A stretch of 33,417 nucleotides of DNA from Candidatus Hinthialibacteria bacterium OLB16 (lineage in GTDB: Bacteria; Hinthialibacterota; Hinthialibacteria; OLB16), in contig LMZT01000162.1 of assembly GCA_001567115.1 (NCBI GenBank), positions 1 to 33,417 on the forward strand, in the 5' to 3' direction. The notes under the pieces are model-generated. The model had not been told where the DNA came from, ran no database searches, and saw nothing but the letters and a program-made list of their open reading frames with translations. Position numbers and translations under genes: made by a program. Below are positions 8,256 through 16,674 of this stretch, piece after piece. Within the stretch, counting starts at the first letter, position 1. Each line of letters begins with the position of its first letter.

Positions 8256-8736
8256 TTCCTGGGGTTCCGGGGATCGAATGTTCCGGTTGGAGGTTTATAT
8301 TCACCTCGCGAAGGTCTTCGATTGTGAAAGGCAGGCAGTCAACGATGAAATCAAATGGGGGGTACTCCCACCAGCGTGGTTTGATGTATTCCACATGATA
8401 AGCGGGCCGGTAGCCCTTCTTCATGCAGTAGATGGAATAGCCGCAGGCGATGGATTCGAATTCATATTCGACAGGGGTGAGCTGAAGCCGGTGGCGATCT
8501 TTGTGGAACTCGGTTTCATCCTCATTCAAATCTTTTTCACGTTTGATTTTCTCATCGATTTTTCGTGCCAGGGGGCGGTCACTGTCCTCCAGTCGCACGA
8601 CCTTTCCCTGAACATAAACTGTGGCTCCACCGGGATTGGTCGATACACGCATCAGATTCCTGCGGCACCCCGAGAGGAGAAGCGCCAGAAAAATCATCAC
8701 AAAAATCGGCAATCTGAATTTCACAGAGGCGGACAT
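8245..8736 (-). CDS. Lipoprotein with PEGA-like domain
   Basis: A 163-aa lipoprotein. The signal FVMIFLALLLSGC ends in a lipobox, with Cys near residue 24 as the lipidation site. Immediately after it, RVSTNPGGATVYVQGK matches the start of a PEGA-type beta domain, a surface or periplasmic module of unknown ligand. A charged segment then gives way to a Trp- and Pro-rich tail (PRWWEYPPF). I prefer the ATG at 8736 because it puts a normal-length signal peptide first; an in-frame ATG at 8784 adds 16 residues. Neither has a clear ribosome site. A TATAAA lies just upstream (about 8755-8760) and could be a -10 box, but no good -35 is seen. It is probably the first gene of the leftward run. Confidence 0.72.
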   Translation of the reverse strand: MSASVKFRLPIFVMIFLALLLSGCRRNLMRVSTNPGGATVYVQGKVVRLEDSDRPLARKIDEKIKREKDLNEDETEFHKDRHRLQLTPVEYEFESIACGYSIYCMKKGYRPAYHVEYIKPRWWEYPPFDFIVDCLPFTIEDLREVNINLQPEHSIPGTPGNGP

Positions 8737-8840
8737 GGGAGGGAGTTTAACGGATTTATACCATGGATGGAGCACCATCGCCATGAATTCTTCATCGATC
8801 CCCTTAATTCGATCCGGCTGATTTGGAAAGATAGAGCATC

Positions 8841-9677
8841 ATGGCCCGACCCGATCCCACTGCCCCCGATTCCTGCCCTGTCTGTGAATCCAGAGAGATA
8901 CGTGCAGGCGGCATTTTCTCTTTGCCGGGATTTATCCGGTGCAGAAACTGCGGACTGCATTACCGTAAAGATTTGGACAGCATCCTCCAGCCCAACCAGG
9001 TTTATGAGTCCGATTCCAGCTCGGTTCAGCGCCTCATCGAAGAAGAACCACTGAGGAAATCCTATTACCGAAGCCAGGCGGATCGAATCGAATCGGTAGT
9101 GGATTTCAGGGGATGCCTGCTGGAAATCGGCTGTGGCTGCGGGGGACTTCTGGCGGAGCTGGCATCCCGGGGGTGGAGTGTGGAGGGCATCGAGCCTTCT
9201 CCGTTTCTTTCTGCGGTGGCGGAAAAACAGATTGGAAACCGGGGAATCATTCATAAAAAAGACTTTATGGAAGATGGCGGATCGCACTGTTCGAGAACAT
9301 ACCAGGTGGTCATTGCAATCGATGTTCTCGAGCACCTGGTGGCCCCGCAGGTGTTCATTCAACAGGTTTCCGGGATGCTCCCACGGGATGGCATTCTCAT
9401 CCTGCAGACACCGAATGTAAAAAGCCTGAGAAGATTCATCCAGGGTGCCGGATGGGAGCAGTACCGGCCCGATGAGCACCCACTGCTGTATTCCTCAAAA
9501 ACCCTCCGCCATATCCTCACTCGGGCCGGGTTCATTATGCTCCACATGAAAACCATCAGCGGCACAGCGGTGGAATCCAATGGGCGCAGCCGTTGGCTGA
9601 GAGGAGTTCAGAAAGTGTTAAATTCACTGCATGGGGGAAATACACTCTGGGTTGCATGCAGAAAGGCTGCGATATGA
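8841..9677 (+). CDS. Class I SAM-dependent methyltransferase with N-terminal zinc ribbon
   Basis: A 278-aa protein. Residues about 12-35 form a zinc ribbon (CPVC and CRNCGLHY), as found in methyltransferases that act on nucleotide-sugar or lipid-linked intermediates. The Rossmann methyltransferase follows: LLEIGCGCGGLLAELASRGW (motif I), the acidic GIEPS loop, VVIAIDVLEHL, and LILQTPNVKSL. The substrate is unknown. It is transcribed away from the lipoprotein gene at 8736, and its TGA overlaps the ATG of the PfkB kinase by four bases (ATGA), so the two are translationally coupled. Confidence 0.85.
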   Translation: MARPDPTAPDSCPVCESREIRAGGIFSLPGFIRCRNCGLHYRKDLDSILQPNQVYESDSSSVQRLIEEEPLRKSYYRSQADRIESVVDFRGCLLEIGCGCGGLLAELASRGWSVEGIEPSPFLSAVAEKQIGNRGIIHKKDFMEDGGSHCSRTYQVVIAIDVLEHLVAPQVFIQQVSGMLPRDGILILQTPNVKSLRRFIQGAGWEQYRPDEHPLLYSSKTLRHILTRAGFIMLHMKTISGTAVESNGRSRWLRGVQKVLNSLHGGNTLWVACRKAAI

Positions 9678-10618
9678 TTCATACGGTAACTTTCAATCCC
9701 AGCATCGATGTTACCATCCGCCTCAAGCGAATCATTTTCGGCCAGGCTCATGTTCTGGAGCCGCCGCTCGAGGATGCCGGGGGAAAAGGGATGAATGCGG
9801 CACGCGCCCTTCAGGAACTGGGGATGCCCGTGACCGCCTGGGCCTTCATCGCCGGAAGCCGGGGGGAGCACTGGCTGAAGCTGGCAACTCGAAGTGGCAT
9901 CCCGCTTTATCCGGCATGGCTCGAGGGTGAAACACGTCAAAACTTTAAAATTTTTGAGGAGGATTTGTCGCGTCAGACCGACCTCAACTTTCCGGGAGTG
10001 CTGTTTGATCAGAAGGCCTGTCAGAATTTTCTCCACCAGATAGGCGAGAGCCTCAATCCAGGGGATATCGTCGTACTGGCTGGCAGTGTACTGCAGGAAA
10101 CACCGCCCGTGTTCTGGAAGAAACTGGCGGAAGCAGTCCAGGGATGCCAGGCCATGCTGGTGGTGGATATGGCGGGACAGGCGCTCCGGGAGATCGCGAA
10201 ATGGGATCCCTGGCTGGTTAAAATCAATCGAGAAGAGTTCAACGAATGGATGGATAAAGGCTTTCGGAACCTTGCAGCCATACAGGAGTTCCTCGAAAAA
10301 ACCAACCCGCTTCTTTCCAGCCACCTGGTCGTGACCGATGGCCCTCATGGAGCACTGCTCAAAAGCAGAGAGGGTTCCTGTGTGGTCATCAATGCACCCA
10401 AGGTCAAGGTGGAGGGGACAGTCGGAGCCGGAGATGCCTTTCTGGCGGGACTCCTGACCGGCTGGATTGGCTCCAGTGGAATATGGCAGGAAGCAATGCG
10501 CTGGGGCATGGCGACAGCCACAGGCGCGGTGATGATGGCTGGGACTCGCTTCCCGGACAGAGAGTCGGTCGAGGCCATCCTTGAGAAATACCTCAGCCCA
10601 TCAGATGCCCAGGATTGA
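9674..10618 (+). CDS. PfkB-family kinase, 1-phosphofructokinase type
   Basis: A 314-aa ribokinase-family enzyme that phosphorylates a sugar phosphate with ATP. It begins MIHTVTFNPSID, the hallmark start of the FruK/LacC (1-phosphofructokinase or tagatose-6-phosphate kinase) branch. It carries DAGGKGMNAARAL near residue 35 and the C-terminal PfkB signature GTVGAGDAFLAGLLTGW with catalytic Asp. The start at 9674 is set by the ATGA overlap with the methyltransferase. There is no PTS gene nearby, so assignment to fructose-1-phosphate rather than tagatose-6-phosphate is not secure. Its 3' end overlaps the convergent SDR gene by 18 bases. Confidence 0.88.
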   Translation: MIHTVTFNPSIDVTIRLKRIIFGQAHVLEPPLEDAGGKGMNAARALQELGMPVTAWAFIAGSRGEHWLKLATRSGIPLYPAWLEGETRQNFKIFEEDLSRQTDLNFPGVLFDQKACQNFLHQIGESLNPGDIVVLAGSVLQETPPVFWKKLAEAVQGCQAMLVVDMAGQALREIAKWDPWLVKINREEFNEWMDKGFRNLAAIQEFLEKTNPLLSSHLVVTDGPHGALLKSREGSCVVINAPKVKVEGTVGAGDAFLAGLLTGWIGSSGIWQEAMRWGMATATGAVMMAGTRFPDRESVEAILEKYLSPSDAQD

Positions 10619-11338
10619 CTGCCCGCCATCCACAGGCAGAAAAACCCCGGTTGCAAAATCGCATCGACAGAAAAATTCGAGGGCATCGGCGATCTCTTCG
10701 GGGGTCCCGGCACGCTTGAGCAGGTTTCTCTCGATAACCGCCTGGCGTTGCGCTTCGGTATACTCTTCCGGAAAAAGCACCGGCCCGGGGCCGATGGCAT
10801 TGACCTGCACCTGGGGGGCAAAGGCCTTGGCCAGGCCAGCTGTCAGAGAAACCAGACCGGCCTTCGACACACAATAGGGGATTCGTGAAACCCAGGGAGC
10901 CTGCCAGCTGATATCGGCGATGTTGATAATCTTCCCGGCCCCATTCTGAACCATCGCCGGCCCCAGCCGTTGGGCCAGCCAGAATGGCCCCAGAAGATTC
11001 GCACCAAGAGCAAAATCCCACTGTTCCCTTTCGATCGACGGCAGGGAGACACGCTGGAAATTAGCGGCGGAGTTCACCAGGATGTGGAGGTTTCCTTTCC
11101 ATGCCAGCGCCTGATCCGCCAGCAAGCGTGCCTGCTCTTCATCCGACAGATCAGCCTGAAGGACGAGGGCTTCCTGCCCTTTTCCGGCAATGGCAGTTCT
11201 CAGAGATTCAGCCTCGGCTCTGGAGGTGTGGCAGTGGAGAACACAATGGCAGCCCAGATCAGCCAGACGAAGAGCCAGCACTCGTCCGACCCTTCGCGCC
11301 GAACCGGTAATCAAGGCAACTTTTCCTGAGAGATCCAT
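10601..11338 (-). CDS. Short-chain dehydrogenase/reductase, pteridine-reductase-like
   Basis: A 245-aa SDR using NAD(P)H. The cofactor motif reads TGSARRVG, with Arg where classical SDRs have Gly; this TGxxxRxG form is typical of pteridine reductase 1 and FolM-type dihydromonapterin reductases. Other SDR features are NSAAN, the catalytic Ser region NIADIS, YCVSK (Tyr-xxx-Lys) and GPGPV, with the RAGTPEEIADAL tail. It could reduce pterins or a sugar-related ketone; the partner gene (Gfo/Idh) favours the latter, the motif favours the former. The ATG at 11338 overlaps the last base of the Gfo/Idh stop codon (TGATG), showing translational coupling. Confidence 0.85.
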   Translation of the reverse strand: MDLSGKVALITGSARRVGRVLALRLADLGCHCVLHCHTSRAEAESLRTAIAGKGQEALVLQADLSDEEQARLLADQALAWKGNLHILVNSAANFQRVSLPSIEREQWDFALGANLLGPFWLAQRLGPAMVQNGAGKIINIADISWQAPWVSRIPYCVSKAGLVSLTAGLAKAFAPQVQVNAIGPGPVLFPEEYTEAQRQAVIERNLLKRAGTPEEIADALEFFCRCDFATGVFLPVDGGQSILGI

Positions 11339-12366
11339 CAGATTCGAACCTCGATCCATCGGCGGGTTTCGCTGCTTTCGATGGCGCTGAACACCATCGC
11401 AAGACTCCTGATATTATCGGTGCAGATGGTTTCCGGTGCTTTTCCGGTATGGATGCAGTCGATAAACTCTCGCACCACACCGGCATGGCCGCCCTGTTTA
11501 TCGGGCTGGAGCTGGTCCGGCAGTGCGAGGGATTCGAGTTCGGAGTGAAATCCCCCTGCAGCCATCACTTTCTGCCCGCGGAAAACATCTCCTCCATCCC
11601 AGGCAATACATCCATTGGCGCACTGAATCCGCCAATCGGACTCCCAGGTGGTATTCAATCCCTCACAGCACCAGCTGCCCCGATAGGTGTAAACAACTCC
11701 ATTGCTCATTTCAAACAGCGCCACAGCAGAAGCGCCATGATCATACCAGGAGCCTTCCGGGTTCCAGTCCCTGCAGAAGACCGAGACCGGGTCGGCCTGG
11801 ATGAGGAAACGGGCTGCATCGAAGGTATGAATGGCCATGTCGAGAAGCAGGACATGCTTCATCCGGTCACGGAACCCGCCGAAATGCGCACCGATATAAA
11901 AATCCGAATTAACCGTGCTGATCAAACCCGCAACACCGGTTGCAAGGTATTCCTTCAGACGCCGGATACGGGGATCGTAACGGCGATTCTGGATGACAGC
12001 ATAGATTCGATCCGCTTTTTGCGCCGCCTCGACCATCCTGCGGGCATTGTCCATGCTGTCCGCCATCGGTTTTTCCCCGAGGACATGGCAGCCAAAGGAC
12101 AAGGCTTCCAGGGTCACATCGACATGCGCCTCAGGGACAGTGATATCGAAGACGATATCGGGACGAGTTATTCCGAGAACTGTTTTGAGATCCGAACCGA
12201 TAACTGCATCTGCAATCTGGAACTCTTCAGCCCGAGCCTTCGCGCTATCCTCGCGGATATCCACCAGGCCAACCAGTTCGATTCCTTCGACTTCCGGAAG
12301 AAAGCGAAGCCACTCACGGCTCATTTCACCACAACCAACCAGCACTGCCCGCAGGTGATTCCGCAT
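11338..12366 (-). CDS. Gfo/Idh/MocA-family oxidoreductase
   Basis: A 342-aa NAD(P)-dependent sugar or cyclitol dehydrogenase. The N-terminal Rossmann domain begins AVLVGCGEMSREWLRFL, followed by VDIREDSAKARAEEF and the family signature GEKPMADS (Lys catalytic). The C-terminal half has the GHFGGFRDRMKH-type strand region and HAGVVREFIDCIHTGKAPETICTDNIRSLAM, typical of the family end. The ATG at 12366 has GAGGGG nine bases upstream; the frame is open for another 66 residues but that extension is not protein-like. It is the first gene of a two-gene unit with the SDR and is divergent from the HTH-methyltransferase at 12550. Confidence 0.9.
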   Translation of the reverse strand: MRNHLRAVLVGCGEMSREWLRFLPEVEGIELVGLVDIREDSAKARAEEFQIADAVIGSDLKTVLGITRPDIVFDITVPEAHVDVTLEALSFGCHVLGEKPMADSMDNARRMVEAAQKADRIYAVIQNRRYDPRIRRLKEYLATGVAGLISTVNSDFYIGAHFGGFRDRMKHVLLLDMAIHTFDAARFLIQADPVSVFCRDWNPEGSWYDHGASAVALFEMSNGVVYTYRGSWCCEGLNTTWESDWRIQCANGCIAWDGGDVFRGQKVMAAGGFHSELESLALPDQLQPDKQGGHAGVVREFIDCIHTGKAPETICTDNIRSLAMVFSAIESSETRRWIEVRI

Positions 12367-12549
12367 GATTGCCAGCCCCTCATCCAGGAATGAATAAAAT
12401 AGACTAACAGCCAGAATAGGTGCTGTCAGGATAAACGGCTCTTGGGTAGAATCTCTGCCATCGAGGGGATGGAGTTGAGTTCTCTGAGCAGCCTGGGAGG
12501 CAATTGAACCCGGCTGAGAGATAAAGAAAAACCGGGGGGGAGCATTTCT

Positions 12550-13471
12550 TTGGAATACCGACAACCTGATTTTGGGCGGAGCCTGATGGCGGTGCGCCGC
12601 AGCCAGGGGGGAGACCTGGCAACCCGAAAAGGCCTGGCCTCCGCTCTGGGCATCGCCAAAGAGCTGCTGGTTGACATCGAGGAAGGCAAAGCTTCTCCCC
12701 CTGATTCAGTGATCCGGTGGTTCGAACAGGAGATAAAAAAGGAACTTCCTCCGCCGCGGGGGTCTCGTGGGGGTGTGCTGGAGTATTTCCTTTCGGCTCA
12801 GCAGTTCCAGCCGGACCAGAGAATTCTGGACCTGCCTTGCGGACCCGGGTGGCTCACCTGGGAACTCCGCCGGAAGGGGCTGGATGTCACAGCAGCGGAT
12901 CTGTTCCCGGATACCTTTCAGGCAGGTGAGCCGGCGGCAGTCCAGGTGGATATGAATTCACCTCTTCCATTCCCAGGCGATTCCTTTGATTTCATCATTT
13001 CTGCGGAGGGTGTCGAGCATCTTGAAAACCCCTGGCAGGCATTCCGTGAGTTTTACCGAATCCTGAAGCCGGGAGGGAAACTCCTTCTCTCAACACCAAA
13101 TTATTCAAATATCGAACGGCGTGTGTCTTACCTGCTCAAAGGGTCGGCGGCACGCCCCCCTCTTCCGGTTCATCGCCATCGTGAGATCCCCTTCAATGAT
13201 CCACCGCATCTCTCCACTTTTCCGGCATGTTACTGGAAACTGGCGGGGGATTTCGCCGGTTTCACACTGGAAAAAATGGATACCTGCGCGGCACACAAAA
13301 AACAATGGTTTTTTTTTCCCTCTGGCGCTGCTGATCAGCCTGATGGGAAAATTCGCCAGGGGAAATACACGAATCCGTTATGAAATGGAATGGACTCAGA
13401 GCATGGCGCACCTTCTGGGTGGACGATCTCTGGTCATGATCCTCAGAAAGAGGTCGAGAATCGAAGCCTGA
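12550..13471 (+). CDS. XRE-type HTH fused to a class I methyltransferase, frameshifted at T9
   Basis: Residues about 8-60 resemble an XRE/Cro helix-turn-helix (FGRSLMAVRRSQ, GLASALGIAKELLVDIEEGKASPP). From about 90 the protein is a SAM methyltransferase: ILDLPCGPGW (motif I), AADLFP, FDFIISAEGVEHLENP, RILKPGGKLLLSTPN. The TTG at 12550 is preferred: GGGGGGAG lies seven bases upstream and the HTH needs these residues. The frame ends early at 13383, but removing one T from the T9 run (13309-13317) continues it as KQWFFFPLALLISLMGKF through LLGGRSLVMILRKR to 13471, giving about 305 aa. Substrate and DNA target are unknown. The combination of domains is uncommon. Confidence 0.78.
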
Positions 13472-13631
13472 CCGGGGAGGTAAAAAAACGACAAAATGAG
13501 TGTCATCCAGCCCGGGATGGTGTTATGCTCATCCTCGCCATTGGGGGGAAAGATTCCGGCACAAGGCGGAAGAGTGAGGATAAAACTGTCATTCACCGGC
13601 GATCACACATCGAAAGGGGAGCAGCGAAGGG

Positions 13632-14336
13632 GTGGAAGAATATGTTGTTTGTGTTCTCTGTGGATTGAATCGGGCGACACTTCATCTGGATGAGGTCATC
13701 CAGGGAACACTTCATACCACAGCGCACCTTTGTGATGACTGCTGGTACCGTCTTGGGATCCGCATCCCTCTGGGAAATATCTGGAAACACATCAACCGTC
13801 ACAAACAAAATCCTTTTCCTCCCATGCCGGATCCGGTTGCTGAGGTGAATGCACTCCTGGCGGATGAGGATCTGGGAGAGCTGCTCGATCCAGGTTCACT
13901 GGCGGTTGCCGAGCCGGATGAACATCCAATCGATCTGCCTGATGAGATCGAGAAGGTGCTTCGGGAAAGTGACGAATCCAAACAGCACCATGAGCCTCCT
14001 CTGCAGCTCCCCGATGGGGACCTGCCGACTCCATCAGAGCCGCCTCAAAAACCGGGCATGGAGGCAGTTCATATCGGTGAAATTCATTCAACCCTGGTGA
14101 GCCTGATTCCCATGGATCTCCTCCAGCGCTGCAAAGCGATCCCGATCCGGCTGGAAGGCTCCATGCTCACTGTGGCGATTGCAGATCCTTTCAACAGCCT
14201 GGGAATCGCCAACCTCGAGATGTTTCTGGAGCAGATCGAAATCCTGCTGAAAATTGCATTTGCTGACGAAAAAGAAATTCTCCGTGAGCTGGACAGGCAC
14301 AACCAGCCTCCCCGAAGATTCGGTTCTCTGTCGTAA
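13632..14336 (+). CDS. Zinc-ribbon protein with C-terminal MshEN-like domain
   Basis: A 234-aa cytoplasmic protein in three parts. Residues 7-37 carry two Cys pairs (CVLC at 7-10, CDDC at 34-37), likely binding zinc. Residues about 60-140 are acidic, Pro-rich and probably disordered. Residues about 150-225 resemble the MshEN (GspE/PilB N-terminal) fold: IPMDLLQRCKAIPIR, LEGSMLTVAIADPFN, then an ANLEMF helix. In secretion ATPases this domain binds c-di-GMP or contacts the assembly platform, but here no ATPase domain follows. The GTG at 13632 is the only start keeping the first Cys pair. It precedes the M20 peptidase by 21 bases. Function unknown. Confidence 0.72.
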   Translation: MEEYVVCVLCGLNRATLHLDEVIQGTLHTTAHLCDDCWYRLGIRIPLGNIWKHINRHKQNPFPPMPDPVAEVNALLADEDLGELLDPGSLAVAEPDEHPIDLPDEIEKVLRESDESKQHHEPPLQLPDGDLPTPSEPPQKPGMEAVHIGEIHSTLVSLIPMDLLQRCKAIPIRLEGSMLTVAIADPFNSLGIANLEMFLEQIEILLKIAFADEKEILRELDRHNQPPRRFGSLS

Positions 14337-14357
14337 AACCTGGAAAGGATTTTGTGA

Positions 14358-15740
14358 ATGTCATCGATTCGGACAGTTCTTGATTATGCAACCGCGAACA
14401 AAGCGCGTTATGAAAACGATTTAATCGAATTTCTGAAGTTTCCCAGCATCAGCGCTTCTCCGCAGAGCCGTACAGATATCCTGCAATGCGCCGAATGGCT
14501 GGCCGGGAGATTCAGGGCTGCCGGATTGGAAACAGAAATCACTCCCCACCAGAGGCTGGCCTGCGGTGGTGGCCCGCACAGGCCCACTCAAACCGGAGCG
14601 GCCCACGGTTCTGATATATGGCCATTATGATGTCCAGCCAGTCGATCCAGTGGATCTGTGGAAAACACCTCCCTTCGATCCTGTCGTAAGGATGGTGTGG
14701 TGTATGCACGCGGCGCGACTGATGACAAAGGGCAGCTCCTCACGCATCTGCTGGCTGCAGAGGCCTGGATGAAAACTATCGGGGATATTCCACTGAATCT
14801 GATCTATCTGATCGAAGGTGAAGAAGAAATCGGCAGCCCCCACCTCGAGGAATTCATCCTCGAGCATCGAGAGAAGCTTCAGGCCGATGTTGTGGTGATT
14901 TCCGACACCAGCCAGTTCGGCCCGGAAATGCCGGCTTTATGCTATGCCCTGCGTGGTTTGACCTATATGGAATTCATAGTCACTGGCGCCAACCAGGATC
15001 TGCACTCAGGCATGTTTGGGGGCATTGTCCCGAACCCCAACCAGGTGGTTGCGGCCATTGTGGCGGAGATGAAGGGGCTGGATGGGCGGATACGAATCCC
15101 GGGATTTTATGATGGAGTGAAACCGCCTGAAGGCTGGGAAGTGGCGGAATACGAAAAGCTTCCCTGGAATGATTCCGATCTGGCGGCACAGCTCGGCCTG
15201 CCAGGCCTTTCTGGTGAAAAAGAATACCCGGCCCCGGTTCGGCGCTGGTACCGCCCGACCCTGGATGTCAATGGGATGTATGGGGGATATGCCGGAAAAG
15301 GGGCAAAAACTGTCATCCCTTCGATCGCGGGCGCCAAGGTCAGCATGAGGCTGGTTTCCGGTCAGAACCCGGAAAGGGTTGCAGAGCTGTTTGAGGCCTT
15401 TGTCCGTGAGCGAGTCCCGGATGACTGCAAAGTTGAGGTCATTCGTTATCAGAACTCCCCGGCCATCATCATTCCGGTCGATCATCCAGCCATGCAGGCC
15501 GCCAAAGTTGCCTTCAGGAACGGTTTCGGGAAAGAGCCACTCCTGATCCGGGAAGGAGCCTCGATTCCAATTGTGGCTTTTTTTGTGGATACAATGAAAA
15601 TGCCCTCCATTCTGTTCGGCTTTGGTTTGCCGGATGATAACCCCCATGCGCCCAACGAAAAGTTCACCCTTGCGGATTTCCATCGTGGAATCGCCACCAG
15701 CGCCCATTTCATGGATGTGTATTCAGAAGCTGCGGGATAA
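14358..15740 (+). CDS. M20-family dipeptidase, two compensating frameshifts
   Basis: A metallopeptidase of the ArgE/DapE/carnosinase-like group, about 460 aa when repaired, the usual length. Segment one (14358 to about 14545) has [17 protein letters not shown]. Segment two, in another frame, has [20 protein letters not shown] with the first metal His and Asp. Segment three, back in the first frame from 14688, has [24 protein letters not shown] (catalytic Glu pair), DLHSGMFGG and the C-terminal HAPNEKF metal site. Removing one C from the C4 run at 14544-14547 and adding one A at 14688-14689 restores a single frame. The start has AAAGGA eight bases upstream. All metal and catalytic motifs are intact, arguing against long-term decay. 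Confidence 0.87.
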
Positions 15741-15792
15741 GGACCATTCGCTCCGGGGCTGTTCGAGAGAGAGAGACCTGCTGCGCCGGGCA

Positions 15793-16674
15793 GTGAAATG
15801 GGGTATCTGTTTCTTTGCTGTGATTCTCTTTACCGGATGCCATGCCAAGCGGACCTCCCAGAAGGACCGCCCTCTGGAAACCCTCAATACTATTGTCAGT
15901 GAGGTTGTCCTCCACCGCCACACCGACACATACCGCCTCCCAATGCCGGCAGATGCTGAAGGCAAGAATCTGTTCGCCAATGCGATTGCCCGGGTGAATG
16001 CCTGGGAGAAGGTTCATCCCGGGCAGTTCACAGACATCATTTCATACACCAGGGGAATCTGTTACGAAAAACTGGGCAACCTCAAGGAATCTGCCGATGA
16101 ATACAGCAGGGTTCAAAGCGGTGATCCGGAACTGATTGAAAATGCCAGAAAGAGACTGGTGGTGCTGAATGAATTGCAGGAAGCATTCCGGCCTCCGCTG
16201 ATTGCCAGCGATCCTGAGGAAGCGGCCAGCCTGGTTGGAGCCGCCCGCGACCGGATCGCTTCGGCCATCCGGAAATATAAGGGAACGGAATGGGACAGCC
16301 TGGTGATGCTGTGCGCAGAAAATCGTGCGGTCGAAGAGTTTCTCGACCTTCAGACCCGACGCAGCCAGGTGGGGGAAGCAACCTACCGTCAGGCCATCGA
16401 GTCCTTGATCGAGAGATTTTCTGACAGCAAACGCATCATGGAGCACCAGTTGAGATTGGGCATCTACTACGAAGAAACAGGCCGGGAATGGATCGGGCGT
16501 GCCGAATATGGCCATGACCTCAATGCCTGGAAATATGCTCAGCAGACCATCGATAAAGCCATTGAAATTTATGTCCGCATTGCGCAAGCTGATGGTTACC
16601 CTGAGAAACGTGAAGCCCAGGCGCGCCTGGATGCTGTCGAGGAGCTTGCCCGAAAGATCGATAAAAATGTCTAG
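15793..16674 (+). CDS. Lipoprotein of unknown function, helical repeat type
   Basis: A protein of about 293 aa starting with a short lipoprotein signal (WGICFFAVILFTGC, Cys at 16). The body is helical and TPR-like: ANAIARVNAWEKVHPGQF, YEKLGNLKESADEYSRVQSGDPEL, ATYRQAIESLIERF and QQTIDKAIEIYVRIAQADG. I chose the GTG at 15793 because it gives a standard lipoprotein signal; an ATG at 15715 inside the M20 gene is possible but would add a long charged lead. It overlaps the next gene by eight bases (ATGTCTAG), so both products are made together and probably interact in the envelope. No known family is recognised. Confidence 0.7.
   Translation: MKWGICFFAVILFTGCHAKRTSQKDRPLETLNTIVSEVVLHRHTDTYRLPMPADAEGKNLFANAIARVNAWEKVHPGQFTDIISYTRGICYEKLGNLKESADEYSRVQSGDPELIENARKRLVVLNELQEAFRPPLIASDPEEAASLVGAARDRIASAIRKYKGTEWDSLVMLCAENRAVEEFLDLQTRRSQVGEATYRQAIESLIERFSDSKRIMEHQLRLGIYYEETGREWIGRAEYGHDLNAWKYAQQTIDKAIEIYVRIAQADGYPEKREAQARLDAVEELARKIDKNV

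Noticed and set aside
11449-12393. 314-aa plus-strand ORF
   Set aside because: Antisense to the Gfo/Idh gene, whose motifs and start signal are clear.
15006-15707. 233-aa minus-strand ORF
   Set aside because: Antisense to the M20 peptidase; no domain, no ribosome site.
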